Origin: Notospermus geniculatus
Taxonomy: Eukaryota; Nemertea; Pilidiophora; Heteronemertea; Lineidae
Length of the DNA: 64,000 bases
Direction: 5' to 3'
NCBI GenBank assembly: GCA_002633025.1
Contig: NMRB01001398.1
Coordinates: forward strand, 62,548 to 126,547
Part shown: positions 1 through 10,780 of the stretch, piece by piece
Position numbering within the stretch: position 1 is the stretch's first letter
Layout of the letters: each line of letters starts with the position of its first letter
Notes under the pieces: generated by a model
Database searches by the model: none
The model's input: only the letters and a program-made list of their open reading frames with translations
Told to the model about the DNA's origin: nothing
Translations under genes and position numbers: made by a program

Positions 1-250
1 GGTGTCGGGGTGGCGCAGTGGAAACATCGGCGCCTGCCACCACTAAGGTCGCGGGTTCGATCCCCGGTCGTGCAAGTGGCTTTATGTGGTAGAGAGGGCG
101 ATCTCTCCTCGACATCGTAGGTTTCCTCCGGGGGCTCCAGTTTCCTCCTACATATCATTAATATCGTCCAGTATTGTTTGATGAGTAGCTATAATGCCCT
201 AAGTGGGCGCTTGCACTCCTTAGATAATATTTTAAATAAAAAAAATAAAA
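1..250 (+). mobile_element. SINE-B, near full length
   Basis: The head is tRNA-like: an A box TGGCGCAGTGG at 11-21 and a perfect B box GGTTCGATCCC at 54-64, the Pol III spacing. The body holds a doubled TTTCCTCC motif (about 120-150), and the copy ends in an A-rich tail at 230-250. A 5'-truncated relative lies at 45846-45968. The 5' end may run past the window edge. Confidence 0.8.
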
Positions 251-737
251 TTGAAGATGGCGGGTCACACATGACCCTGGCGGCCGGGCGTAAGTACCAT
301 CGACCACCAGTTCAGGGAACTGATCAGCCCGAATGGGAATAGAAGCAAAATGTATGATGTGGGTAGAGATGAACGATGGAATCAGTACTTTTATGAAACT
401 TCCACAGCACTGCAAGGGTTAAAGCCATGGCCTCGCTCCAATTGCTCATATAACATCAACAAGTTCAAAATATACTGTTATTGTCAAATTTAACCGAATT
501 GCAAATCTGTATCTTTTATCTGAATATAACAAAGACCAACTTAAGTTAAACATAATTACATATCTCAAACAACAGACAGATTGGTTGACCGAGTTTGAAA
601 TATATCGTTTTGAGATCGGTCGTGAGCAGAGGCCGTGACTGCTTTCCGCTTGGCCGATCTAAACTCCTGTTACACGGAATTAATGGGCAATTATTGAATA
701 AAGTTGATATATTTAGAAACACAGAATAACCAAGGGA

Positions 738-1420
738 AAAAATGTTTGGGAAAACAGCGAAGTGCCTGAACCCTTTTTTGTCTGCAGGGAATATAATGGT
801 CATCTTGTGAGAAAAGCATAACAGCCAGACTTTTCATTTTGTGGTTATAGACCTGGTTACACCGATTTGAAATCCCTGTGCTTTTTGAGATACGTTTTTT
901 TCCGAACCACAAAAAACACGGCGTTGACAAGGCGAGCGGTTACACTACTTAAAATGCGATTGGTAATAAGTTCCGTAACCCGGCGATAGGGGCACTGCAT
1001 GTAGGCAACTCTTAGTAATCAAGTGGCCACTGGAGGTGTGCGTCTATACGCATGTGCATAACTCACCGATTAACCATATAGACCTTTAAAATAAAGATGA
1101 CAGGCTGACAGTTCTCACCATAAGACGTCAGAAGCTTAATACCATTCAATGGCAACTGGCACTCTAAAGTTGGTCAAGCGGGCCATGGGGTGCGGCGCAA
1201 AAGTTTAGGCAAAATTAATGTGTTTGGTAGTGTTATATTATGCTTGGACAATGAATGGCCACGACGTCATGTGGGACTTCTACGCCCTCATCTTTGTTCG
1301 AAAGGTCAATATTCGTAGTGTTGCGACATTCTTTTCCCAGCAAAAAGCCGAAATCACACAATCGCAGCGTTGTTGTGGATTTGGAATTTACCGAACAACC
1401 ATCGTTGCAACATCTACAAA
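738..1420 (+). repeat. Imperfect tandem duplication, copy 1
   Basis: This segment is repeated at 1544-2393 with high identity, from the run AAAATGTTTGGG to ACATCTACAAA. Copy 1 holds about 21 bases (near 1149-1169) absent from copy 2 and lacks the MITE found in copy 2. No protein was recognised in it. Confidence 0.85.
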
Positions 1421-1496
1421 CTAGAGCAATGTCGATGGGAAGCCCATCGCATATCTCAGGGTGCGTCGATCACTCTCCCCCGAAAGTCATTATAAC

Positions 1497-1543
1497 AGAT
1501 TCGTCTCCACAACTGCTGCAAGATGGCGCTGGGAGACGAATCT
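1497..1543. repeat. Short inverted repeat between the duplicated units
   Basis: The arms AGATTCGTCTCC and GGAGACGAATCT flank a 23-base loop. It sits exactly against the left boundary of the second duplicated copy. Confidence 0.6.
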
Positions 1544-2393
1544 AAAAATGTTTGGGAAAACAGCGAAGTGCCTGAACCCTTTTTTGTCTGCAGGGAATAT
1601 AACGGCCGTCTCGTCAGAAAAGCATAACAGCCAGACTTTTCATTTTGTGGTTATAGCCCTGATTACACCCGATCTAAAATCCCTGTGCTTTTTGAGACAC
1701 GGTTTTTTTCCGAACCAGAAAAAACACGGCATTGACAAGGCGAGCGGTTACACTACTTAAAATGTGATTGGTAATAAGTTCCGTAACCCGGCAATAGGGG
1801 CACTGCATGTAGGCAACTCTTATTAAAGCGAATCGACAGCGAAAAAATTTGATTTAGAAATAGAATTTGAAAGGGGACGAATTTTCAGGAAATAATGTAA
1901 ACAAACTTCTCCAGAATGTCAACAAAGAAATTTTCGTGCATTTTGATTGGCTGAATTTTGTGTTTACAAACACCAGCCAAATGTAAACAAAATCCGCTAT
2001 CGATTCGCTTTAATCAAGTGGCCACTGGAGGTGTGAGTCTATGCGCATGTGCATAACTCACCGATTAACCATATAGACCTTTAAAATAAAGATGACAGGC
2101 TGACAGTTCTCACATATGACGTCAGAAGCTTAATACCATTCAATGGTCAAGCGGGCCATGGGGTGCGGCGCAAAACTTTAGGCAAAATTAATGCGTTTGG
2201 TAGTGCTATATCATGCTTGGACAATGAATGGCCACGACGTCATGTGGGAATTCTCCGCCATCATCTTTGTTGGAAAGGTCAATATTCGTAGTGTTGCGAC
2301 ATTCTTTTCCCAGCAACAAGCCGAAATCACACAATCGCAGCGTTGTTGTGGATTTGGAATTTACCGAACAACCATCGTTGCAACATCCACAAA
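1544..2393 (+). repeat. Imperfect tandem duplication, copy 2
   Basis: Second copy of the unit at 738-1420, interrupted by a 183-bp MITE at 1827-2009. Removing the MITE and one TTAA restores collinearity with copy 1. Confidence 0.85.
1827..2009. mobile_element. MITE with TTAA target duplication, inside the tandem duplicate
   Basis: The ends are inverted, AGCGAATCGACAGCG against AGCGAATCGATAGCG (14 of 15 match), with TTAA on both sides (1823-1826 and 2010-2013). Copy 1 has GTAA at the equivalent unoccupied site. The TTAA duplication fits piggyBac-type transposition. There is no coding capacity. Confidence 0.85.
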
Positions 2394-2399
2394 TTATCC

Positions 2400-2900
2400 A
2401 GAGTAGAAAAAATAATTTCGCTTGCGCATTGGTTCATAAGAATTGATAGCAAAGGCTGACCTGGTGTTCACAAAAGCTATAAAACTACCGCCATGCAAGA
2501 CAAGTGCTGGTTTAAGAATTGACCAGGTCGTTATTTATGTAATGGCTAATGGGCGTGCATTGGACGCATGCGCATCATTGAACTGGAAACGCCACCCAGG
2601 GGTGCATCGAAATGATGGCTTTTCATAAAAGTGGATTTGCTTGTCATTTTTGTCTGAAGTTTGATTAATTGTATACGAATGTTCTAATTTTGCTGGACGA
2701 TTTGAATCTTAAGGTGTGGAATTTTACAGGTGCAAAATGCATGAAAATATCACATGTGCCTATTGCATGATTTCTCTTAGCGCCCTCCAATAGTAAAAGC
2801 TAGTTTCTCTTGTGATCAATTGGGGCATGGCCCATTGAAGTTAATCCCACACGGCACAGGCTTGATTTTAACCCGGGACCTGCAGTACAGATCACAACTG
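2400..2900. other. No recognised feature
   Basis: Unique-looking AT-moderate sequence with only short frames. No repeat partner was seen in the window. Confidence 0.4.
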
Positions 2901-2903
2901 ACA

Positions 2904-3310
2904 TTCCAAAATTCGCGTAAGGTATGCATACCTTACGTGCAACCTACGAGCTATGTTACAGGTAAGTTACGCGTAATCAGGGTCTTATCTGCTGACCTCT
3001 GCGTAACTTACTTGTAACTTGCACCAAAATAGAAAGCTCGCTTATCTATTTTTCCTTGCACGTATGTTTGTTACGCGGTATTTCATGCAGTATTACATGT
3101 GCATAATTGGCGTAAGTTACGCATGACTACGTGTAAAGGCGGTGACAGACTGGCACATAAGCAATGCGTCAGAAAAGTGTTCAACCAATCAGGGAGGCGG
3201 TAACAAAGACCGAAACACCTACCGAAGAATCTGATTGGCAGAACGCCTGCAGACGCATCGCGTACGTGCCAGGCTTTACTCACGCATAAGTTACGCGTAA
3301 CTTATGAGAA
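2904..3310. repeat. Foldback-like region rich in GTAAGTTACGCGTAA motifs
   Basis: A perfect 22-bp palindrome at 2916-2937 is followed by GTAAGTTACGCG-type motifs in both orientations near 2962, 3000, 3110 and 3285. Ends and duplication are unclear, so the element status is an inference. Confidence 0.45.
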
Positions 3311-3394
3311 GTGGGAGGGATGTCAATTGTTATCTGTACTGTACTGTACACTACCCTCACGTGGTCTGAAGCGCTGATTGTACATAAAACAGCA

Positions 3395-3490
3395 CACCGG
3401 TCACCCAAGTGCTGACCGCACTTAACTTCTAGCTCCGAGGCCAAGGCGCCAACCATTAGGCCATAAAGAAAATCCTTATGGCCGTGGGTT
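3395..3490 (-). mobile_element. tRNA/5S-like composite SINE head, copy 1
   Basis: On the minus strand a tRNA A-box-like stretch (GGCCTAATGGTTGGCGCC, 3445-3462) leads into sequence resembling the internal 5S rRNA promoter: CTCGGAGCTAGAAGTTAAG, then a box-C-like CACTTGGGTGACCGG. The second copy at 63870-63980 shares this layout. Confidence 0.6.
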
Positions 3491-3942
3491 AAGCCCTGCC
3501 ATATAATAGTTGCAAGGGTTCAATGCACGTTTCCATTGCGCCACTTTGTCCAACTTGTCACAATTAGTCTGACCACCCACCTACGTGGCGATTGAAGCTA
3601 CCGAAGCTAGCAGACCGAGATTGATACACCAACATCGGCAATCGATGGAGATGAATGGAAATACCTTTGCATAGATTTTCAAAGAATTATCGAGCTCTTT
3701 GATCAACATGAAGAGTGTAAGTAATTAGCTTTGAGCCAGAGACCAGTGGAGCAGATGAAAGGGACTTGACCAATGGATAGGGTACCAGACCATGGATAGG
3801 GTACCAGACCATAATGGTCATTTATATCCCTCTGTACTGGGCATGCTTGGTTAGGAGGCGGCCATGCTGAATCGACCGCTAATGGCTTTTGACCGACCTT
3901 ATGAAGATATTTGCATAGAAACGCATTGGCTGAATGCAAAAT

Positions 3943-4105
3943 TTGTGACTTGCTCTGGCGAAAGCAGACGAATGTGGCTCAGAAGGTGAGCCGCAACGAA
4001 CTAAGATGACACCAGGAGAGAATGGAAGAAACAGATTGTTTCAGATTTCAAAACAGACGGACAATATTGAAATGTGCACATTTCCAAGCTTGGCACTTTG
4101 CCCAT
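3943..4105 (+). mobile_element. MITE fragment, TGTGACYTGCTCTGGC family
   Basis: The left end and body match 22636-22760, including GAACTAAGATGACACCAGG and the following 60 bases. The right end is diverged and no target duplication was found. Confidence 0.6.
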
Positions 4106-4139
4106 GCTGAAGTTAGGTGGTATACTTTAACAAGAAGTA

Positions 4140-4800
4140 CTACTAGGCTGCTGAGGAGCCTGAACAGCCTCAGGGTGATGTCTGCTGAGAAGGCGGCAGG
4201 TCCCCGGTTTGAATCTAGTCAGGGCCATATCGGACTAATCACCCCAGGCTCTTGAAACCGTCACACTGACCAGCAAGCCGTGGTGCCTTGTACTTTTTGT
4301 GCCAGGCTAGATCCTTAAGCCTAGTTTATACTTCGACACACGACCATCGCCGGCGACCGACGCACGTTCTTTCGTTCGACGCCGACACCGTCGTGCGATT
4401 TGGTCGGCGTCCGATCGCGAGGCTGTTTACTTGAGTCGTTTCATAACGGGTTGCCGTCGCTAAAGTACGCTGGACTATGAATCAATTCCACGAAGTCGGC
4501 ATCCAGATTTGATCGGGCGTTGGACGCCGATGGTCTTGCGTCGAAGTATAAACTAGGCTTTACTGGCCTACTGGAATAGGTTGGGTTGGGATAGGCTGGC
4601 TTTCTTTACTGGGCAGCCTTACTGGATCAGTACTGGTTTTACTAGTATATCGGTTTTCATACTGGATTTCGGTGAGGGTTGCAAGGGCAAGTAAAAGATC
4701 CCATCCAAGTGAGGAACACGAGTAGCTTGTGATGGCCTCTTCCCTATTTACCAGGGCCAATAATGCTACGGCTTCCGCTTTGATGGAAAATACAATACAC
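4140..4800 (+). mobile_element. SINE-A copy, interrupted by a Harbinger-like MITE
   Basis: SINE-A has a tRNA-like head (A box near GCCTAGTGGTTA, B box GGTTCGAATCC), a body ending GGCCTCTTCC..ACTTACCAGGGCC, and a tail GCCCTGATGGAAAAA. Here the B box is diverged (GGTTTGAATCT, 4207-4217). The body is split by the element at 4318-4559, and an extra ACTGG-rich stretch (4561-4680) separates the halves. Confidence 0.75.
4318..4559. mobile_element. PIF/Harbinger-like MITE, copy 1
   Basis: The ends are long inverted repeats starting AGCCTAGTTTATACTTCGAC, with TTA on both sides (4315-4317, 4560-4562). A 3-bp TWA duplication is typical of PIF/Harbinger elements. The copy at 36068-36322 has the same ends and duplication. 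Confidence 0.85.
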
Positions 4801-5229
4801 ACAACGCAATACAAAGACACAAGGAATCTAAATAAGCATTCGTGAGGAGGGGGTATGAACAAAGGTCGTAAGTGCCAGACGCAATGTTTCCACTCTTCAA
4901 CTAAAAGCCATGACACTCCAAAGAATTTCTCTCTCTGTTTTGGAAAAAGTCAACAAAGCACAGTTGTTCTGTTCTCGGATTATCATTCGTACTAAAAGAC
5001 AGAAGCGTTTTTTTTTCGGCAGAGATGAGCCGGATTACGACTGCTTCCATTCAAAGCTTTAGTTCTAGTGTTTGTAAGGTGATATCGGGCGATGTTGTCA
5101 CCAGATCTGGGTCCCTGTGGGCCTCACATCGCCCGTAATCGCATTATGAAGTACTCAGTACTGTTGTATGCTTTTGTAAAAAGAGGCACGGCTGATGCTA
5201 GACAAATAGTAAAGTTGTTGACATCCTGT

Positions 5230-5475
5230 GAGGTACGCAATGGGAGGCAGAATCGTCTGTCAAAGTATGGGAATTTCCTTTAGATACCATTTCGGGCAAA
5301 AACGTAAGGATTGGTGACTTCCCAGGGGTACGTGATGGGGACGCAGAATCATTTATCAAAGGTATGGCAATTTCCTATGAATACCGTTTTCGGCAAAAAT
5401 TAAGGATTGTTGACTTCCCCGGGATATGTGATGGGGAGTCTGAATCATTTGTCAAATGTGGGGAATTTTCTGAAG
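5230..5475 (+). repeat. Tandem repeat, about 95-bp unit, 2.5 copies
   Basis: Units begin near 5230, 5326 and 5421 and share GTACGTGATGGGG, GCAGAATCATTT and CAATTTCC blocks. The last unit runs into the hammerhead-like repeat. Confidence 0.65.
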
Positions 5476-5479
5476 ACAA

Positions 5480-5560
5480 GTAAAGTCGTCTCCGAATTTG
5501 GCAAATTTTCGACCCCAACCAGGGTCTTCCTCAGGCACTTTCTAGTAGAGATCCCAGAAA
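5480..5560 (-). repeat. Hammerhead-ribozyme-like repeat, copy 1
   Basis: On the minus strand it reads CTGAGGA, a GACC..GGTC hairpin, GAAA, then AATTT-GCC-AAATT and C. That order matches a hammerhead core and stem III. One extra A lies before the hairpin and the pairing of stem I is weak. Related copies are near 14.46, 27.2 and 32.85 kb. Confidence 0.5.
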
Positions 5561-5669
5561 GGGTTGGAGAGAGGGTCTCTCTTCCACAATCTGATAGACG
5601 CTACACAAAGTTAAAGTTCAAGTTTGGGTTTATAGTCTGATATCAACAATGGTAGAGGTGTCATCCGAC

Positions 5670-5942
5670 TTTACACTTTAACCCCAGTCTATCCTGAAAC
5701 CTTTCAGTAGAACTCAGATGAACTGCTCATTCAGTGCTACAATCCAAGCATTTGCGACCGGTACCCACTTGGGTGGAGAGTCCAAAAGTCTCACGCCCAG
5801 TGGGATTCGAACCCGGGACGACCTGGGTGGAGAGAGGCCGGTGAGGCAAAGAGACTTGCCCAAAGTCTCACACCCAGTGGGATTCAAACCCAGGACCCTC
5901 TGACCGCTAGTCGGAGGCCCGAACCACGACACCACCGCAGGT
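5670..5942 (-). mobile_element. SINE-C, tRNA head with a duplicated B-box segment
   Basis: On the minus strand a tRNA-like A box (TGGTGTCGTGGTTCGGGCC, 5916-5934) is followed by two B-box segments about 74 bases apart (GGGTTTGAATCCC near 5878-5890, GGGTTCGAATCCC near 5804-5816). The body beyond, with CCCCAGTCT..CTGAAACCTTTC, recurs near 34.15, 38.08, 47.65 and 61.55 kb. Confidence 0.7.
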
Positions 5943-6265
5943 CCTTAACATTTGACTGATTCTCAATTTATAGAAGTCTTCACCGACTCGCGACCCATGT
6001 GAATATCAAACGCCGTCAAGTCAATTTCCGTTACATTATATCACAGGAGAACCATGTTGGCGTTCACGGTTGATCTGTCATGTAGCTGATTACCAATACC
6101 GGCACATGTCCCTTGTTACATCTGTTGTTAGATACAAGAAGATGAAATCATTAGGATGTCAGCACTTTGGGACTTCTTATGTTCTGGTATGAAAGAAATA
6201 AAGTCCAAGGCATGTTGTATTTGTCTTTTTTGATCAGAACCAAAGCTAGAGCATTATTGGCCTAA

Positions 6266-6854
6266 AAGCCTAGCGTACATCACACTTGCGACTGGAGACA
6301 ACTAGTCACCACTGAGCTACCTGGCGACTGGGAGGATCTAGCTGGAACTGGAGGCGACTGATCGGTCGCCAGAAACGGTTGATGTACGCAACCTTGTGAC
6401 TCGCTGGAACTGAGATTTTGCCAGTCGCCGCGAGTTGCACATGTTCAACTTTCTAGCGACTAGTTGTACCCAGTTTCTTTCAGTCGCTGTGATGTGCGTG
6501 AGCTTGCGACTGATCAGTGCCAGTCTCATTGGGTCGTATTCATAAAGCGGTTCTATCGTTAGAACCGTCTTAGGCCGGTTCCAAGTACAGTGGTTGATGA
6601 TACTTGGAACCGGCCAAAGACGGTTCTTACAATAGAACTGCTTTATGAATATGACCCATTGAGTCTCAAAGTCCCGGATGCTACCCGAGTTGCTGCCAGT
6701 CATAAGTGCGATGTATGGGGTCAGGACATGACGACTGATTGGATCCTCCTAGTTTTACTGAGTTGCTGAATTTGCGATGTGTGCGTAGCGCGTACATCAC
6801 CAGCAACTGATCAGATCAGTTCGCTTCCTGTCGCAAGTGCGATGTACGCTAGGC
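6266..6854. mobile_element. Large MITE of the GTACATC/GCGACTG family, copy M1
   Basis: The ends are inverted (AGCCTAGCGTACATC and GATGTACGCTAGGCT), with TAA on each side offset by about one base. The interior is full of GCGACTG and CAGTCGC motifs. It holds a nested hairpin at 6532-6656 and a duplicated TGATCAGATCA at 6808-6818. No transposase is present. Other copies are near 18.1-18.7, 31.46-32.04 and 52.71-53.28 kb. Confidence 0.8.
6532..6656. mobile_element. Hairpin MITE nested in M1, 5-bp CATTG duplication
   Basis: The inverted ends GGTCGTATTCATAAAGC and GCTTTATGAATATGACC form an almost complete hairpin. CATTG flanks both sides (6527-6531, 6657-6661). Copies M2 and M3 of the host lack the insert at this place. 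Confidence 0.85.
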
Positions 6855-7289
6855 TAAGAGGAGGTGAAAATCAAAAGGCTCTCAGGGTTCTGGTGTAAAA
6901 GGAACAGGGATGTAGAAGTTAATATTGTTATAACCCTCAGTTCTCGATTTACTGGGCAAAAAAATGTATTCTCCGTACCCGTACATTTTCTTACATTGCA
7001 TTTTACTTTCACAAGAAATTCTAAATGCAGGGTTTTATAGATGTTATTGAAAAACTACATCGACGCCAAGTCACGTCAGCCGAACCTGAGCCCGTAACTT
7101 TATATGAGTAGAAAGACAATGCTACTGGTGTCCCCTGGGTACGAGGTTGTCGTGGATGAGACAATAGCCGTGATGTGGCGAATCCACGAGAGATTGGTAA
7201 CGTTAAACCTTCAGTAAAGGAAACCAATGGAAAAATCAACTTCTTATTGGATGGAGACTGAACACCGAATATGGTGTTATAGATCTACG

Positions 7290-7790
7290 GACTACATCCG
7301 GTGAATCTAAAGTTGCAACTGAATGCAAAAGTCGCTAACGATGTACGCATTCCACGCACATCGGTTACGACAGGTCATTGCGGCACAATCCAGTCTTCAA
7401 TCTGGCGCATGCACATCGGACAGGTAATGGTACTGAATGCTACACAGAAATTGTTGATGTCTTCCGATCGGACCACTCGGGAGTCGTGTGATAAACATTC
7501 GTGTGACCAGGTGTGCTCCACAAACGAGGAAATTCATTGTCAGTGCATATACATCGGAAGCGACTGAAGACGACTAGAAGCAACCGCTGGCAACGAGTAG
7601 AACATGAGCAACTGGCTGGAACTAAAGTGGCAACGGTCAGCAATAGCATTGCCGGTGCGCGTACATCGGCCTGTTTGAGCATCTCATAGTTGCTGCTGGT
7701 TCCAGGTAGTCACCAACTGTTGCCGGAAACACCATTGCCGGTAGTTGCTTCTAGTGGCAAGGCCAAAGTAGGCCTACGCTAGGCCTAACA
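7290..7790. mobile_element. Diverged relative of the GTACATC/GCGACTG MITE
   Basis: It contains scattered GATGTACG, GTACATCGG, GCGACTG and GCAACTG motifs and ends near TACGCTAGGCCTAAC. Its left boundary is uncertain. Confidence 0.35.
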
Positions 7791-7882
7791 TACAGCAGGA
7801 GAAAACCAGAGTTCCCGAAGAGAATCTATGTTGTCAAAGAGAGTCTCCTTTCCTGTCTCACACGAAGAGTGGATCTTCACTT

Positions 7883-7985
7883 CTCAGCAGTGGGAGGGTG
7901 ATCTCTTCAAGTAATCACTCTGACGTGCATTATCAACTACACTGTAGCATAGAGTGTAGCCACTACTTCAATCACCCACACCCTC
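7883..7985. repeat. Small foldback
   Basis: GTGGGAGGGTGAT near 7890 is inverted by ATCACCCACACC near 7972, with ACTGTAGCATAGAGTGTAG between. Ends are approximate. Confidence 0.4.
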
Positions 7986-8105
7986 GAGCACCAATTCTAG
8001 GGGGATTGCCTTTTTCTTACACTGACGCTAAAATAGACCTAATATCGACAAACCATCAAGATTTTACAATATATTTTCTGAAGTGCACGAGATATCAGAC
8101 ATAAA

Positions 8106-8349
8106 GACAATTCTCAAATTGACGGAAACGACAAAGATCTGCGCACTTTCGCCGAAATCACAACCACATACAACCTCGGTCTGAAACTGAATGATGCGAC
8201 GCAGAGAACCCCACGACAGTGACTTCGACGACGTTGCGTCAGAGCCGACCACTGCTGAATCATGGATTGCATCACGTCAGCTGGTTTCAGATCGGGTTGT
8301 GGTTGCGATTTCGGCGGAAGTTCACAGACCTGCGAATTCGAGAATCGTC
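8106..8349. mobile_element. TA-flanked MITE, GACNATTCTC family, copy 1
   Basis: The imperfect inverted ends are GACAATTCTCAAATT and GACGATTCTCGAATTCG. TA is present on the right (8350-8351) and degraded on the left. Three other copies (16.8, 27.3 and 32.5 kb) show a TA duplication, suggesting mariner-type mobilisation. Confidence 0.75.
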
Positions 8350-8732
8350 TATTACATAGTATTGCGTGCATTTGAACTTCAGCAACCCTGACATGTGTCA
8401 ATCTTAACCAATTAGGTTAAAAAAGATTCGATAAGACAGCAAAGCGTGACTCCTATATAAAGTAATAGCAGAAAATAAACCTTGCGTCAGCTACAGACTG
8501 CCATATCAAATTCTCAACACAAGGGAAATATTCTATAAGAAGTGATATACCCCCGGCGGGACTGTCAGCCATTCTACTTGAGTCGGGAAACAACATCATT
8601 TCTTTGTAATCAATATGTCTCTTTGCTCATGGATTACATTTTCAAAGATAATGCGTCGTTGTTATGAGTCAAGGTTAAAAGTTTATGGAGGGTTTTATTC
8701 GTAAATAACGGCTGGTTTTATTTGCAAATATG

Positions 8733-9058
8733 GACCCGTATTCTAGAAGCCTCCTTAACTCTAAGGCCCGCACCACGGTATTGCCACTTTCTGTCGACAG
8801 CCGGCGCCACCGGTGCCCGTTCTCCAATACTGTAGTTAAGCCTCTCGCCCCAGTGTTGGAGAATGTTTGATTACACTACAATGCACGTAGTAGCATTCGT
8901 AGTTTACCAAGTCGTCAATAGAGGTCTCCCTTAACGCGGGTAGGTGTAGCGCAGGATTGGGAAGCAATACTGTGGTCCTTTAAGCTTTTGTATTCTGCCC
9001 TGGAAACAATAGCTAAAGGTAAACTTTAGAGTTACGGAAGCTTCTAGAATACGGGTCA
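8733..9058. mobile_element. Outer foldback MITE split by a TTAA MITE
   Basis: The arms GACCCGTATTCTAGAAGC (8734-8751) and GCTTCTAGAATACGGGTC (about 9040-9057) are perfect inverses. The TTAA-type element at 8759-8979 sits inside. Confidence 0.7.
8759..8979. mobile_element. piggyBac-like TTAA MITE, AGGACCACGG family, copy 1 (nested)
   Basis: Its signature is CACCACGGTATTGCCAC, CTGTCGACAGCCGGCGCC and the right end GCAATACTGTGGTCCT, with TTAA at 8755-8758 and 8980-8983. The left tip is altered. Copies lie at 18942, 34638 and 53703. Confidence 0.75.
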
Positions 9059-9083
9059 TTGACTTTGTAAGTCATATTTTTCT

Positions 9084-9287
9084 AAAGGGGCTGCTCATTT
9101 CCATCAACTGAGGAATCTGAGTTGTGATCCTTGAGAAAATGGAGAAAGCTATGAAGCTGCAAATTTGCAGCGATTATTCTGTACAGCACAACAAATAATC
9201 CCTGCAATTTACAAGTGCATAGCTTTTTCTGTTTTCCCAAGGATCACAACTCAGATTCCTCAAGTGACGAAAATGAACAGCCCCTTT
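9084..9287. mobile_element. Foldback MITE, AAAGGGGCTGCTCATTT ends
   Basis: The two arms are near-complete inverses over about 80 bases each, sharing GAGGAATCTGAGTTGTGATCC and its reverse complement around a short loop near 9180. No duplication was read confidently. Confidence 0.7.
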
Positions 9288-9349
9288 TGTAACGTAGTGA
9301 TATCAGCTGCGACGCCAGTCACTGCCGCTGAAGGGGTGAATATCGTCAA

Positions 9350-9460
9350 TCTGAATCCTAACCCCTATCCCACAACCCTTGATACCTGGCCTCCTACCCC
9401 TGACCCCTAAAGCCTACTCCTAACCCTAACCCTTAACCCCTGACCCTTAAAGGCAGCTGT
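9350..9460 (+). repeat. Degenerate CCCTAA-like stretch
   Basis: Runs such as CCTAACCCCTATCCC and CCTAACCCTAACCCTTAACCCC resemble degraded telomeric or low-complexity CCCTAA repeats. They are too short and irregular to mark a telomere. Confidence 0.5.
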
Positions 9461-9464
9461 TACC

Positions 9465-10125
9465 CTAGATACTGGGAACCCTGATTCCAAAGGATTAGAG
9501 AACATTAGGCCTATACCTTTACGTCACTCCTTCTATCACATGAAGGACGGAACCCACAAGCTCAGAGGTGCCAGAAGTCATTATTTCCACAACACAGCGG
9601 TTCCTGGTTCAAAAAGTTTACAACTCAAAACCCCTGGCAAATTTGGGCGTAAAATGAAAAGATGAACACGAGATGGCACTTAACTACACTTTAAGAGACT
9701 GATCAATGAAAGGCTGTTATTGGGGTTGCAATGAAGGAGAATGTGAAACGTGTTTTGATTGGCTCAAATAGTCGATGCATGCGTGCCACACATGCTACAC
9801 CACACATTTTATAAGGTATTCTTCGATACCATGCACCCTCAGCATGATCATGCGATCACAGTGCCCTCTGTTGGCTAAACTTCAGATCACCTTCCAATCA
9901 CAGCAATGTTGGCCGAGTAGAGACTTCAGTGGGCACTTACAAATACCGCAAGTAGAGTGTAATATTTCCACTACACTAGTACCTGATCCTACCAACCTGC
10001 GCGCTGCAGTCGTGGCTTGTTTGGTAGGACCAGTATTGGCCGCCATTTTTGGAGGAATTCTGCCAGTGACGTGACTTGGAAATTGCAAAAGTCCGATGTA
10101 AAATTGTTAGGACCGTGTAACAGTC
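9465..10125. other. No recognised feature
   Basis: No gene, no repeat partner and no inverted-repeat structure was identified here. Confidence 0.35.
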
Positions 10126-10128
10126 TAT

Positions 10129-10327
10129 ATGTGACCTGGCATAACAAAATGAGTCAGAAGTCGCACAGAAGACCGAACTTGACACCAGACAACAACTACA
10201 GAAATCGACAAAGTCAAATTTCACAATGGGCAGACAATCCTGAAATCATCGAACCGTTGGTGTCACTTGGGACATGTTGGGTCTTCTTCTGTGCGCATTC
10301 CAACTCATTTTGTTGTGCTGGGTCACA
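10129..10327. mobile_element. TGTGACC-tipped MITE, copy 1
   Basis: The arms begin TGTGACCTGGCATAACAAAATGAGT.. on the left and end ..ACTCATTTTGTTGTGC, GGTCACA on the right, with TA on both sides (10127-10128, 10328-10329). Other copies are at about 48185-48385 and 61350-61541. Confidence 0.75.
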
Positions 10328-10780
10328 TATTTCCACTACACACCCTGTCATTTTGATGGTACAGGCAAAAATGATAAATAAATGTGAAGTACCGTCTGGA
10401 AAAGTCGTGGGTTAAACAAGCCTCACGATTATTAATTTGTCACAAAACACTCATTCCCGCCACAAATGTCTCCCTCGCTGGCCGTGCCGACGAAATCAAC
10501 GACGCGATAAACAGTCCCACGGGACATCATCAATTCATGCTGTCATGTGACCCTTGATAGATATTTGATTGGTTAAATATTGACAAGTGTTGGCGTCGGT
10601 TTATGACGTGTCAAGCAGGCCGTAGGGACGTCATCAATTTCTGTGGCCATGTGATATTCCACCGATACGCAAATTGTGACATGTTTGTCATTTAATTATG
10701 GAGTTAGGACACGATCAACTGACCCTGCGTTTGTAGGCAAGTCCCTAGGGTTGTCCTAACTGCAACTGTGTAATTTATTT

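Noticed and set aside
3773-3810. Direct repeat of about 19 bp (ATGGATAGGGTACCAGACC) as a target duplication
   Set aside because: The copies are immediately adjacent with nothing between, so this is a simple tandem duplication.
9350-9460. Internal telomere or chromosome end
   Set aside because: CCCTAA units are few and irregular, and ordinary sequence continues on both sides.
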